Source: Paracoccaceae bacterium
GTDB taxonomy: Bacteria; Pseudomonadota; Alphaproteobacteria; Rhodobacterales; Rhodobacteraceae
Reading direction: 5' to 3'
NCBI GenBank assembly: GCA_014859945.1
Contig: JACZKR010000199.1
Coordinates: forward strand, 1 to 36,519
Length of the DNA stretch: 36,519 nt
The first letter of the stretch is position 1. Each line of letters starts with the position of its first letter. The notes below the pieces were generated by a model. It did no database searches. It saw nothing but the letters and a program-made list of their open reading frames with translations, and had not been told where the DNA came from. The position numbers were made by a program, and so were the translations under genes. This document shows, piece by piece, positions 16,102 to 25,271 of this stretch.

Positions 16102-16964
16102 TGCTTGCCTCCCCGGGCGCGGTCATAGGCGATCCTGGCGGCGCGTCTTGCCAGAACGCCGGCCACTTCGGTGCGGAACGCGATGGTGCCGCGCTTGTCG
16201 TCGATCGGGCTGCAGGCGGCTTCGGCGGCCTTGGTCAGGGCTGCCAGCGCCGCATCGTCCAGCGCCGTGCCGATGATGGCCTTCGCCGCATCCGGCACAA
16301 GGCGCACGGTCGGCGCCACCGCCCCCAGCACCACGCGGGCGGCGGTGATCGTGGCGCCTTCGACCGTCAGGCTGACAGCGCAGCCCACCACGGCAATATC
16401 CATCTCGGTGCGCGGGATGAAACGCAGATAGGCGTCGCCCCCATGGGCACCCCGCGGCGGCAGCAGCAGGGCCGAGATCACTTCCCCCTTGGTCAACGAG
16501 GTGCGGCCCGGCCCGGTGGGAATATCCTCAACCGCGACGGTCCGCTTGCCCGTCGGACCGGTGATTTCCGCCACGGCGCCGGCCGCGACCAGACCCGGCA
16601 CCGAATCTGCTGCCGGCGAGCCGTTGCACAGGTTGCCGGTCAGCGTCGCGCGTCCCTGCACCTGGGTCGAGCCCACCAGCTCCATCCCCTCGACCACGCC
16701 CGGCCAGTCGGCCTTCAGCCCGGCATGGGCGCCCAGCTGCGCGCCGGCAACCGCCACGCCGATCCGCCAGCCCTCGTCGGCAGTGCGGGAAATCTCGGCG
16801 GTGCCGGGAATTTTCTTGATGTCGATCAGGTCGTCGGGCCGGACCATGGCGGCGCGCAGCTGCACCAGAACATCGGTCCCTCCGGCCAGAAATCGGGTCA
16901 CCCCCGGCGCCTGCGCGGCAAGCTGCGCGGCCTCCTCGAAGGTTTGTGGGGCGTGATAGCGCAT
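16098..16964 (-). CDS. FAD-binding medium subunit of molybdenum hydroxylase
   Basis: 'MRYHAPQTFEEAAQLAAQAPGVTRFLAGGTDVLVQLR', 'RATLTGNLCNGSPAADSVPGLVA'; overlaps the small-subunit start. Confidence 0.93.
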   Translation of the reverse strand: MRYHAPQTFEEAAQLAAQAPGVTRFLAGGTDVLVQLRAAMVRPDDLIDIKKIPGTAEISRTADEGWRIGVAVAGAQLGAHAGLKADWPGVVEGMELVGSTQVQGRATLTGNLCNGSPAADSVPGLVAAGAVAEITGPTGKRTVAVEDIPTGPGRTSLTKGEVISALLLPPRGAHGGDAYLRFIPRTEMDIAVVGCAVSLTVEGATITAARVVLGAVAPTVRLVPDAAKAIIGTALDDAALAALTKAAEAACSPIDDKRGTIAFRTEVAGVLARRAARIAYDRARGGKQ

Positions 16965-17090
16965 GTGTTCTCCCTCGCTCGGGCGGCTGGCCGACGGGCC
17001 GCCGCATCTTGCTCGGCACCGAAGCTAGCCTGAGGGCACGGCGCTGTCACACCCGAAAACGGCATCGGGCGGGCCTGTTCGGCCGGTCGC

Positions 17091-17927
17091 CTATCCGTGA
17101 TGGGCCGAAGCGCGGCTCTGCTGCAGCATACGCTGTGCAAGCGCTGCAATGAAGACCGCCGTCAGGATCAGAACGATGGTCGGCGCCGGCGCGCTGTCAA
17201 GATGGAAGCTGGCATAGACCCCCGCCAGCATCGAGGCCACGCAGACCACCACCGCCACCGCCAACATTCGCCCGAAGCTGCGCACCATCAGAAACGCGAT
17301 GGCCCCCGGCGCGATCAGCAGACCCACCGCGAGAATCAGCCCCGTTGCCGTCATGGTGGCGACGATGGTCAGCGACAGGATGGTCAGCAGCCCGTAATGC
17401 AGCAGCCCCACCGGCAACCCCGCCGCCCGCGCCTGCGCCGGATCAAAGGCATGCAGCATCAGATCCTTCCATTTCACCAGCAGCGCGGCCGAGACGGGAA
17501 CGGCGATCCACAGCGCGGTGGAAATATCCTCGGGCCCCACGCCCAGCATGTTGCCAAACAGGATATGGTCCAGATGCACGTCCGAGGTGATGGCGGTGTA
17601 GATCACGATGCCCAGCCCGAACATGCCGGAAAAGACCACGCCCATCACCGTGTCCTGCTTGACCCGGCTGTTGTCCGACAGATAGCCGGTGGCCAGCGCC
17701 GTCAGCATTCCGGCGGCAAAGGCCCCCAGGATCAGCGGGAAGCCCAGGATATAGGCCAGCACCACCCCCGGCAGCACCGCGTGGCTGACCGCATCGCCCA
17801 TCAGCGCCCAGCCTTTCAGCACCAGAAAGCACGACAGAAGCGCCGTGGGGACGGACACGATCACCGCAATCAGGAAGGCATCGCGCATGAAGCCGAACTG
17901 GAAGGGCAACAGCAGCGCCTCGGTCAT
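17091..17927 (-). CDS. Metal (Mn/Zn/Fe) ABC transporter permease
   Basis: ABC-3 family: 'GWALMGDAVSHAVLPGVVLAYILGFPLILGAFAAGM', 'KQDTVMGVVFSGMFGLGIVIY'. Confidence 0.9.
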   Translation of the reverse strand: MTEALLLPFQFGFMRDAFLIAVIVSVPTALLSCFLVLKGWALMGDAVSHAVLPGVVLAYILGFPLILGAFAAGMLTALATGYLSDNSRVKQDTVMGVVFSGMFGLGIVIYTAITSDVHLDHILFGNMLGVGPEDISTALWIAVPVSAALLVKWKDLMLHAFDPAQARAAGLPVGLLHYGLLTILSLTIVATMTATGLILAVGLLIAPGAIAFLMVRSFGRMLAVAVVVCVASMLAGVYASFHLDSAPAPTIVLILTAVFIAALAQRMLQQSRASAHHG

Positions 17928-18787
17928 GGCCGCACCTCATCGGCCAGTGCCGCCCGCGCCTTGGCCCGGGCCGCCAGAAGCCCGTGCTTCGGCGCCCAGA
18001 CAAAGGCCGCCAGAAACAGCAGCGTCTGCAGGACCACGATGATCCCGCCCGTCGCACCGTCCAGAAAATAGCTCAGATAGGCGCCGCTAAAGCTGGTCAG
18101 CGTGCCGATCGCCACCGACAGCGCGATCAGTCGCGGAAAGCGGTCGCACAGCAGATAGGCCGTGGCGCCGGGCGTCACCACCATGGCGATCACCAGAAAG
18201 GCCCCCACCGTCTGCATCGCCGCCACCACGCAGGCCGCCAGCAACGCAAAGAAGATGCCTTTCAGAAGACCCGGCCGCAGCCCGATCGACCTTGCATGGC
18301 TTTCGTCGAAGAAGACCACCATCAGGTCTTTCCATTTGGCCAGCAGCACGACCAGCGAGACAAGGCCGATGATGGCCAGTTGCACCGTGTCTTCGGGCGT
18401 GATGGCAAGGATGTTGCCCATGGTGATGGTCTGGACCGAAACCGACATCGGGCTGAGCGAGACCATGAACAGCCCCAGCCCGAAGAACGCGGTAAAGATC
18501 AGCCCGATCACCACATCAACCTTCAGCCCCGACCGGTCCGACAGGAACAGCATGGCCGCCGCCGCCAGCCCGCCCGACAGGAAGGCCCCCAGCGCGAAGG
18601 GCAGGCCCAGCATGTAGGCCCCCGCCACCCCGGGCACCACCGAATGCGAAAGAGCATCGCCGATCAGCGACCAGCCCTTCAGCATCAGATAGGATGACAG
18701 GAACCCGCAGACCGCGCCGACAAGGGCCGAGACCCACATCGCATTGGTCATGTAGCCATAGCTGAAGGGTTCCAGCAGCACGCTCAT
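17924..18787 (-). CDS. Metal (Mn/Zn/Fe) ABC transporter permease
   Basis: '[35 protein letters not shown]', '[20 protein letters not shown]'. Confidence 0.9.
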   Translation of the reverse strand: MSVLLEPFSYGYMTNAMWVSALVGAVCGFLSSYLMLKGWSLIGDALSHSVVPGVAGAYMLGLPFALGAFLSGGLAAAAMLFLSDRSGLKVDVVIGLIFTAFFGLGLFMVSLSPMSVSVQTITMGNILAITPEDTVQLAIIGLVSLVVLLAKWKDLMVVFFDESHARSIGLRPGLLKGIFFALLAACVVAAMQTVGAFLVIAMVVTPGATAYLLCDRFPRLIALSVAIGTLTSFSGAYLSYFLDGATGGIIVVLQTLLFLAAFVWAPKHGLLAARAKARAALADEVRP

Positions 18788-19665
18788 CGCGGCGCCTCGC
18801 CGGCCTTGGTGTGGGTGCGGTCGCCGTATTGCACCAGCGGGCGTTCGTCATCGGTCAGAATGGTCACCCGCCGCGCGTCGGCATCATCGTGCAGCGCGTC
18901 GCCGCCCAGCGTGAAGTGCCGCAGCACGCCGCCGAAGGCCGCCTCAAGGTTTTCGCGCGTGAAGGTGGTTTCGGTCGGGCCAAAGCCCAGCACCGTGCCC
19001 TTCACCAGAATGACCCGGTCGCAGAACTCGGGCACCGAGCCGAGGTTGTGGGTGGAAACCAGCATCACCCGGCCTTCGTCGCGCAATTCGCGCAGCAGCG
19101 TCACGATCTGGTCTTCGGTCTTCACATCCACCCCGGTGAAGGGTTCGTCCAACAGGATCACCCTGCCGTCCTGCGCCAGGGCACGGGCCAGGAAGACGCG
19201 CTTCTTCTGCCCGCCCGACAATTCTCCGATCTGGCGGTGGCGCAGGTCCTGCAGGTTCACCCGGCGCAGGGCGGCATCAACCGCATCACGGTCGGCCTTG
19301 GCGGGGCGGCGCAGGAAACCCATGTGGCCGTAGCGGCCCATCATCACCACATCCTCGACCAGCACCGGAAAGGACCAGTCCACCTCTTCCGACTGGGGAA
19401 CGTAAGAGACGAGGTTTTTCTTCAGCGCCTCGGCCACGGTCATGCCCAGAAGCCGTATTTCGCCCTTCGCCACGGGCACAAAGCCCATGATCGCCTTGAA
19501 CAGGGTCGATTTCCCCGCACCGTTCACCCCCACCAGCGCGGTGATCGTGCCGGTCGGAATTTCGAAACTGGCGTTGCGCACGGCGGTATGGCCATTGCGG
19601 TAGGTCACCGTGACATCGCGCGCCAGAATGCCGCTGCCCGTGGTGTCCGAGGTGTCGTCGCGCAT
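18784..19665 (-). CDS. Metal ABC transporter ATP-binding protein
   Basis: Walker A '[15 protein letters not shown]', signature '[32 protein letters not shown]'. Confidence 0.93.
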   Translation of the reverse strand: MRDDTSDTTGSGILARDVTVTYRNGHTAVRNASFEIPTGTITALVGVNGAGKSTLFKAIMGFVPVAKGEIRLLGMTVAEALKKNLVSYVPQSEEVDWSFPVLVEDVVMMGRYGHMGFLRRPAKADRDAVDAALRRVNLQDLRHRQIGELSGGQKKRVFLARALAQDGRVILLDEPFTGVDVKTEDQIVTLLRELRDEGRVMLVSTHNLGSVPEFCDRVILVKGTVLGFGPTETTFTRENLEAAFGGVLRHFTLGGDALHDDADARRVTILTDDERPLVQYGDRTHTKAGEAPR

Positions 19666-19687
19666 GTTCGCTCTTCTCTGCCGCCGC

Positions 19688-20590
19688 TCAGTTCGCGCCG
19701 GCGGTCAGGCCTTTGACCACGGTTTCGGTCGTGACCCGCAACAGGTCAAGATAGGTCGGCACCGGGCCATCAGGTTCCGACAGGCTGTCCACATAAAGCA
19801 CACCGCCGAAGGCCGCGCCAGTTTCCCGCGCCACCTGTTCGGCCGGGGCGCTGTTGACGGTGCTTTCGCAGAAAACCACGCCGATGCCGTTGTCGCGCAC
19901 CCCGTCGATCACCGCGCGCACCTGTTGCGGCGTGCCCATCTGGTCGGCGTTGATCGGCCAGAGGTACAGCTCTTTCAGCCCCAGATCGCGCGCCAGATAG
20001 CTGAAGGCGCCCTCACAGGTGACAAGCCAGCGCTGCGCCTCGGGGATGGCGGCGATCTCGGCCTTCAGCGGGTCAAGCGCCGCCCGCAGTTCCGCCTTGT
20101 AGGCGGCGGCGTTGCTTTCATAGGTCGTGGCATTCGCGGGGTCATGGGCGGCAAAGGCGGCCGCGATGTTGTCGACATAGATCAGCGCATTCTCCAGCCC
20201 CATCCAGGCATGGGGATTGGGCTTGCCCTCATAGGCGCCGCCGGCAATCGCGATGGGGGCGATGCCCTCGCTGACGGTGACGGCGGGCACATCGCCCAGA
20301 TTGGCCAGGAACTGTTCAAACCAGCGTTCCAGGTTCATCCCGTTCCACAGGATCAGATCGGCCCCCTGCGCGCGGACGATGTCTTGCGGCGTCGGTTCAT
20401 AGCCGTGAATCTCGGCCCCCGGTTTGGTGATCGAGACCACGTCCGCCGCATCGCCCGCCACCCGCCCGGCCATGTCGGCGATCACCGTGAAGGTGGTGAC
20501 CACCTTCATCCGCCCTTCGGCCGCAGCGGTCCCCGCCAGCAGCAGTGCCGCTGCCATCACGCCCAGCAGCCGCGTCAGGTTCAAAGCCAT
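19688..20590 (-). CDS. Metal (Mn/Zn) ABC transporter substrate-binding protein
   Basis: Signal peptide '[26 protein letters not shown]'; '[59 protein letters not shown]', '[19 protein letters not shown]'. The ORF track start at 20809 is too far upstream. Confidence 0.92.
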   Translation of the reverse strand: MALNLTRLLGVMAAALLLAGTAAAEGRMKVVTTFTVIADMAGRVAGDAADVVSITKPGAEIHGYEPTPQDIVRAQGADLILWNGMNLERWFEQFLANLGDVPAVTVSEGIAPIAIAGGAYEGKPNPHAWMGLENALIYVDNIAAAFAAHDPANATTYESNAAAYKAELRAALDPLKAEIAAIPEAQRWLVTCEGAFSYLARDLGLKELYLWPINADQMGTPQQVRAVIDGVRDNGIGVVFCESTVNSAPAEQVARETGAAFGGVLYVDSLSEPDGPVPTYLDLLRVTTETVVKGLTAGAN

Positions 20591-20691
20591 CGGTTGTCCT
20601 TTCCTGCATCGGGCACCCGGGGCCGCAGCCATGGTGCCGGACTTGCGAACGAGTCGCATACAGAAATAGCGGGCGCCCGGCGCAATGCAAG

Positions 20692-20706
20692 TGCAAATCA
20701 TTTGCA
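20692..20706. promoter_or_regulatory. Fur-superfamily (Mur-like) operator palindrome
   Basis: TGCAAAT-C-ATTTGCA, perfect 7-1-7 inverted repeat ~100 bp upstream of the metal transporter SBP start; matches the general form of alphaproteobacterial Mur/Fur boxes. Confidence 0.7.
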
Positions 20707-20724
20707 AGATGATCGCGAACGGAA

Positions 20725-20756
20725 AACAGCCGACCCTTCGCCACGGGCCGGCTGTT
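20725..20756 (-). terminator. Rho-independent terminator of the bhc operon
   Basis: On minus strand AACAGCCGGCCC-GTGGCGAA-GGGTCGGCTGTT followed by TTCC: 12-bp stem with one G-U, downstream of bhcD stop. Confidence 0.7.
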
Positions 20757-20768
20757 CGAGGTACCCCG

Positions 20769-21734
20769 TCAGACGCTGACTTCGATGGCGGTTCCGCGAC
20801 GTTCGGCAAGGGTTACCACCGCGGCGGCGACGGCCAGATCCTGCAGGCCAACGCCGGTGCCGTCGAACAGGGTGATCTGGTCGGCCGAGGTGCGGCCGGG
20901 GTGGCTGCCGTTGATCACGGCACCCAGCTGCGTGATGTCGGTTTCCGCAATCAGCCCGGCGGCCACCGCGTGCTGCGCTTCGCCGATGGTCACCGATTGC
21001 GCGACCTCATCGGCAAAGACCGTCGCCCGCGCCAGCAGGGCGGGGTCAAGCTCCTGCTTGCCCTTCGTGTCGGTGCCCATGCAGGCGATATGGGTGCCGG
21101 GGCTGACATGCCCCGCCATCAGCACTGGCGCGAAGGACGACATGATGGTGATGATCACATCCGCCGCGCGCATGCCGTCCAGTTCCACCGGTTCAAACGG
21201 CAGGCCGGCCTCGGCCGCCACTTCGGCCAGCCCCGGCAGCATCTCGGGGTGCAGGTTCCAGCCGATCACCTTGTCAAAGTTGCCGTGCTTCAAGGCCGCC
21301 CGCAGCTGGAACTTCGCCTGATGGCCGGCGCCCACCATGCCCAGCACCCGCGCATCCTTGCGCGCCAGATGCCGGATCGACACGGATGAGGCCGCGGCCG
21401 TGCGCAGCGCGGTCAGAAGGTTGCCCCCCACCATTGCCCGGACCATGCCGGAATCGGCATCGAACAGGAAGATGGTGGACTGATGGTTGATCAGCCCGCG
21501 CTTCGCCAGATTGTCGGGCCAGTAGCCGCCCGCCTTCAGGCCCAGCGTCAGGCCCGACCGGTCAAACCCGCCCTTGAAGCCGTAAAGCGCGTTTTCATGG
21601 CCAATGGCCTCACGCACCACGGGAAAATTGTAGGCCGCGCCCGAGGCCATGGCCGCAAAAACGCTTTCCACCGCCTCGAAGGCGGCTTCGGGGGTCATCA
21701 GATCGGCAATGTCGCGTTCGGGAACGATCAGCAT
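20769..21734 (-). CDS. bhcD: Iminosuccinate reductase (ornithine cyclodeaminase/mu-crystallin family)
   Basis: 'VGAGHQAKFQLRAALKHGNFDKVIGWNLHPE' Rossmann motif of the OCD family; assigned by position in the bhcRABCD cluster. Confidence 0.88.
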   Translation of the reverse strand: MLIVPERDIADLMTPEAAFEAVESVFAAMASGAAYNFPVVREAIGHENALYGFKGGFDRSGLTLGLKAGGYWPDNLAKRGLINHQSTIFLFDADSGMVRAMVGGNLLTALRTAAASSVSIRHLARKDARVLGMVGAGHQAKFQLRAALKHGNFDKVIGWNLHPEMLPGLAEVAAEAGLPFEPVELDGMRAADVIITIMSSFAPVLMAGHVSPGTHIACMGTDTKGKQELDPALLARATVFADEVAQSVTIGEAQHAVAAGLIAETDITQLGAVINGSHPGRTSADQITLFDGTGVGLQDLAVAAAVVTLAERRGTAIEVSV

Positions 21735-21801
21735 GGCTTCCTCGTGTCAGCAGGTCGGTGTGGTGCCGGCGGGCTGGCCGGCACCAAAGAGTGGCGGTGC
21801 C

Positions 21802-22965
21802 TCAGTAGGCCTTGCCGCGGGCCGACACCGGCCAGACGACCTCAACCTTGCCGCCCCGCACGCCGACATACCAGTCATGCACGTTGCAGGTCGGGTCGCA
21901 GTGGCCGGGCACAAGGCGCAGCTTGTCGTTGACCTTCAGCACGCCATCGGGGTCTTCGACCACGCCATGTTCGTCGCTGCACTTGACGTATTTCACGTCC
22001 GTCCGCCCAAAGACCACCGGCAGGCCGCTGTCCACCGACTGCGCCTTGAGGCCGGCATCCACAATCGCCTTGTCGGCCTTGGCGTGGCTCATGACGCTGG
22101 TCAGGATGAACAGCGCATTCTCCCACTCGCCCCGGTCGATGCGGTTGCCGTCCTTGTCCAGGATGCGGCCATAGTCGGCATCCATGAAGGCATAGCTGCC
22201 GCACTGAAGTTCGTTGTAAACACCCGAGGCGCTTTCGAAATAATAGCTGCCGGTGCCGCCGCCCGAGACGAGTTCAGGCTTCAGGCCCACCGCCTCCAGC
22301 CCTGCGACACAGTCCTTCACCTGCGCGATGGCGGCATCCAGCTTGGCCTTGCGGTCTTCGTAGCGGTCCATGTGCTGCATGGCACCCTGATAGGCCTGAA
22401 TGCCTGTGAACTTCAGGCCCGGCGCGGCGGCGACGGCCTGGGCGATGGCCACCACCTCGTCGGGCGTCTTCACGCCGCAGCGGCCCGCGCCGCAGTCGAT
22501 CTCGACGAAAACCTCGATCTGCGTCCCGTGCTTCACCGCCGCCGCCGACAGATCGGCGACGTTCGCCACATCATCCACACAGACGATCGTCCGCGCTCCC
22601 AGCTTGGGCAGCCGCGCCAGCCGGTCGATCTTGGCCGGGTCGCGCACCTGATTGCTGACCAGCACATCCCTGATCCCGCCGCGGGCAAAGACTTCGGCCT
22701 CGCTGACCTTCTGGCAGCAGACGCCCACGGCGCCGCCCAGCCGTTCCTGCAGCTTGGCCACATCCACCGACTTGTGCATCTTGCCATGCACCCGGTGGCG
22801 CATGCCGTGGGCGCGGGCATAGTCGCCCATCTTGACGATGTTGCGTTCAAGCGCGTCCAGATCAAGGATCAGGCAGGGCGTCTGGATGTCGGCCTCGGCC
22901 ATGCCCGGCAGGGCGGGAATGTCATAGCCGACTTCCATGTTCTCGAAGGTGGCGGATGCGTTCAT
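21802..22965 (-). CDS. bhcC: beta-hydroxyaspartate aldolase (DSD1/D-threonine aldolase family, PLP)
   Basis: 'LDLDALERNIVKMGDYARAHGMRHRVHGKMHKSVDVAKLQ', 'VEIDCGAGRCGVKTPDEV', 'HCDPTCNVHDWYVGVRGG'; cluster context. Confidence 0.9.
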   Translation of the reverse strand: MNASATFENMEVGYDIPALPGMAEADIQTPCLILDLDALERNIVKMGDYARAHGMRHRVHGKMHKSVDVAKLQERLGGAVGVCCQKVSEAEVFARGGIRDVLVSNQVRDPAKIDRLARLPKLGARTIVCVDDVANVADLSAAAVKHGTQIEVFVEIDCGAGRCGVKTPDEVVAIAQAVAAAPGLKFTGIQAYQGAMQHMDRYEDRKAKLDAAIAQVKDCVAGLEAVGLKPELVSGGGTGSYYFESASGVYNELQCGSYAFMDADYGRILDKDGNRIDRGEWENALFILTSVMSHAKADKAIVDAGLKAQSVDSGLPVVFGRTDVKYVKCSDEHGVVEDPDGVLKVNDKLRLVPGHCDPTCNVHDWYVGVRGGKVEVVWPVSARGKAY

Positions 22966-22968
22966 GGC

Positions 22969-23925
22969 TCAGACTCCTTGAATCCAGGGCAGCTTGTCCA
23001 GATCGACATTGCCGCCGGTAATGATGATGCCCACCCGCTTGCCGCGGAAGGCGCCGGGGTTTTTCAGCACGGTGGCCAGCGGAACCGCGCTGGACGGTTC
23101 CATCACCACGCGCAGATGCTTCCAGATCAGCTTCATCGCCGTGACGATTTCCGCGTCCGAGGCCGTGTAGATCTCGCTGACATGGGTCTTCACGAAATGC
23201 CAGGTCAGGTCTTTCAGCGGCACCAGAAGCCCGTCGGCAATGGTCTTTGGCGCGTCGTCGGCAATGATATGGCCGGCCTTGAAGCTGCGATAGGCGTCGT
23301 CGGCCTGCTCGGGCTCGGCCGCGATGACCTGCGTTTCGGGCGCCAGCCGCGACAGCGTCAGGCAGGTACCCGAGATCATGCCGCCCCCGCCGATCGGCGC
23401 CACCACCATGTCCAGCCCGCCGGTCTGTTCCATGAACTCACGCGCGCAGGTGCCCTGACCGGCAATCACCCGGGGATCGTTGTAGGGATGCACGAAGTCG
23501 CCCCCCGTCGCCTCCTGCACCTTGGCAAAGGTCGCCTCGCGGCTGGAGGTCGAAGGCTCGCATTCGGTGATCACCCCGCCATAGCGGCGGACGGTGTCTT
23601 TCTTGGCCTGCGGCGCGGTGCGCGGCATCACCACGTTGCAGGGAATGCCGCGCAGCATGGCGGCATAGGACAGGCAAGAGGCATGGTTGCCCGAGGAATG
23701 GGTGGCCACGCCGCGCCGCGCCTGTTCGTCGCTCAGCCCGAAGACGGCATTCGCCGCGCCGCGCACCTTGAAGGCGCCGGGTTCCTGAAAGTTCTCGCAT
23801 TTGAAGAACAGCTGCGCCCCGGTCAGCTCGTTCAGAAAGTCCGAGCTGCGGACCGGCGTCTGCCGGATATGCGGCCGGACGCGGTCATGGGCCGCCAGCA
23901 TGTCCTCATAGGTCGGAATATACAT
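22969..23925 (-). CDS. bhcB: beta-hydroxyaspartate dehydratase (serine/threonine dehydratase family, PLP)
   Basis: 'EPGAFKVRGAANAVFGL' PLP lysine motif, 'THSSGNHASCLSYAAMLRGIPCNVVMP', 'VVAPIGGGGMISGTCL'; cluster context. Confidence 0.9.
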   Translation of the reverse strand: MYIPTYEDMLAAHDRVRPHIRQTPVRSSDFLNELTGAQLFFKCENFQEPGAFKVRGAANAVFGLSDEQARRGVATHSSGNHASCLSYAAMLRGIPCNVVMPRTAPQAKKDTVRRYGGVITECEPSTSSREATFAKVQEATGGDFVHPYNDPRVIAGQGTCAREFMEQTGGLDMVVAPIGGGGMISGTCLTLSRLAPETQVIAAEPEQADDAYRSFKAGHIIADDAPKTIADGLLVPLKDLTWHFVKTHVSEIYTASDAEIVTAMKLIWKHLRVVMEPSSAVPLATVLKNPGAFRGKRVGIIITGGNVDLDKLPWIQGV

Positions 23926-23934
23926 GGGTCCCCC

Positions 23935-25104
23935 TCAGGCAGCGGTGCTGCGGTAATGGTCCTGCGCCGCGGCCACGCCCGAGCCCAGCCGGATGCTCAG
24001 GCCCAGGTCGGCCATGCACATCTCGGCCGTGGCGATGCCGGACAGCGCCATCACATCGGTCAGCATGCCCAGATGGCCGATGCGGAACACCTTGCCCGCC
24101 ACTTCACCCAGACCCACACCGAAGGCCACGCCGTATTTCGTGGCGGCATGGGTCACGATTCTGGTGGCGTTGAAGCCTTCGGGCGTGCGGATGGCGCTGA
24201 CCGTATCGGAATAAACCTCGGGCCCCGCCGCGCACAGTTGCAGCCCCCAGGCTGCAACAGCGCGGCGCACGCCCTCGGCAATGCGGTGGTGACGGGCGAA
24301 GACATTCTCCAGCCCCTCATCCAGCAGCATCTGCGAGGTCAGCTTCAGCCCGTTCAGCAGACCCACCGGCGGCGTATAGGGAAAGGCATTGGCGGCATAG
24401 CTGCGCGTCATGTCGGCAATGTCAAAGAAGGTGCGCGGCAGCCGCGCGGTCTTCGACGCCTCAACCGCCCGGTCGGAAAAGCCCAGGATCGCCAGCCCGG
24501 CCGGCAGCATGAAGCCCTTCTGGCTGCCCGTCACCGCCACATCGACGCCCCAGTCGTCAAAGCGGAAATCCATCGAGGCGATCGAGGACACGCCATCGAC
24601 AAACAGCAGCGCCGGATGGCCCGCCGCATCCAGCGCGCGACGCACCGCGGCGATGTCCGACTTCACGCCGGTCGCGGTTTCGTTATGGGTGGCCAGCACC
24701 GCCTTGATCCGGTGCCCCTTGTCGGCCGCCAGCGCCTCGGCATAGCGGTCGGCCGGCAGGCCCTGACCCCAGGGGGTTTCGACGATCTGCACATCCAGCC
24801 CGTGACGCTGGCACAGGTCGATCCAGCGGTGGCTGAACATGCCGTTGCGCGCCGCCAGCACGGTGTCACCCGGCGAAAGGGTATTGCTGATCGCGGTCTC
24901 CCAGCCCCCGGTTCCGGTGGACGGGTAAACGAAGATATGCGCGCTGTCAGACTTCAGGACCTTGCGGACATTCTCAAGGCAGGGGTTCAGGATACCTGCA
25001 AAGGCCGGTGAGCGGTGGTCGATCGTCGGCACATAGCAGGCGTTGCGCACCTCTTCGGGAATGTTCGTCGGGCCGGGAATGAACACGGGGTTCTGAAGGC
25101 TCAT
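23935..25104 (-). CDS. bhcA: Aspartate-glyoxylate aminotransferase (class V)
   Basis: 'MSLQNPVFIPGPTNIPEEVRNA', 'VYPSTGTGGWETAISNTLSPGDTVL', 'GSQKGFMLPAGLAILGFS' PLP lysine. The ORF track start at 25296 is upstream of the likely ATG at 25104. Confidence 0.9.
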   Translation of the reverse strand: MSLQNPVFIPGPTNIPEEVRNACYVPTIDHRSPAFAGILNPCLENVRKVLKSDSAHIFVYPSTGTGGWETAISNTLSPGDTVLAARNGMFSHRWIDLCQRHGLDVQIVETPWGQGLPADRYAEALAADKGHRIKAVLATHNETATGVKSDIAAVRRALDAAGHPALLFVDGVSSIASMDFRFDDWGVDVAVTGSQKGFMLPAGLAILGFSDRAVEASKTARLPRTFFDIADMTRSYAANAFPYTPPVGLLNGLKLTSQMLLDEGLENVFARHHRIAEGVRRAVAAWGLQLCAAGPEVYSDTVSAIRTPEGFNATRIVTHAATKYGVAFGVGLGEVAGKVFRIGHLGMLTDVMALSGIATAEMCMADLGLSIRLGSGVAAAQDHYRSTAA

Positions 25105-25226
25105 GGCGGTCTCCTCGCATCGTTTTCCGCAGGCTAGCGGGTGTTCCGCGCCGATGAAATAATTTCGAAACCGCGCCACGGACTGTCTGGAATCTGAATA
25201 ATGTAGTGTTGCCAGTGGCTTATATT

Positions 25227-25241
25227 TTTCATATCGTGAAA
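25227..25241. promoter_or_regulatory. Candidate BhcR (IclR) operator TTTCA-TATCG-TGAAA
   Basis: Inverted repeat in the AT-rich gap between divergent bhcA and bhcR. Confidence 0.45.
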
Positions 25242-25271
25242 TCGTTTTTCTTACGTATCCGGAGGCATCAT

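Noticed and set aside
13379-16964. Aerobic carbon monoxide dehydrogenase (coxMSL)
   Set aside because: The active-site loop reads AAYRAPGSP instead of the form I CODH AYRCSFR-type loop, and no CoxD/E/F/G genes are seen; a generic N-heterocycle/aldehyde-type Mo hydroxylase is more likely.
21802-22965. Stand-alone D-threonine aldolase or alanine racemase
   Set aside because: Operon context supports beta-hydroxyaspartate aldolase (BhcC).
21649-25011. 1120-aa + strand ORF antisense to bhcDCBA
   Set aside because: Shadow ORF in high-GC codon-biased DNA: opposite strand encodes four recognisable enzymes; its translation is low-complexity (R/H/G/A/Q-rich) with no family motif or RBS.
23935-25104. 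Serine-glyoxylate/alanine-glyoxylate aminotransferase of the serine cycle
   Set aside because: Downstream dehydratase, DSD1 aldolase and OCD reductase plus divergent IclR match bhcABCD/bhcR rather than a serine-cycle locus.
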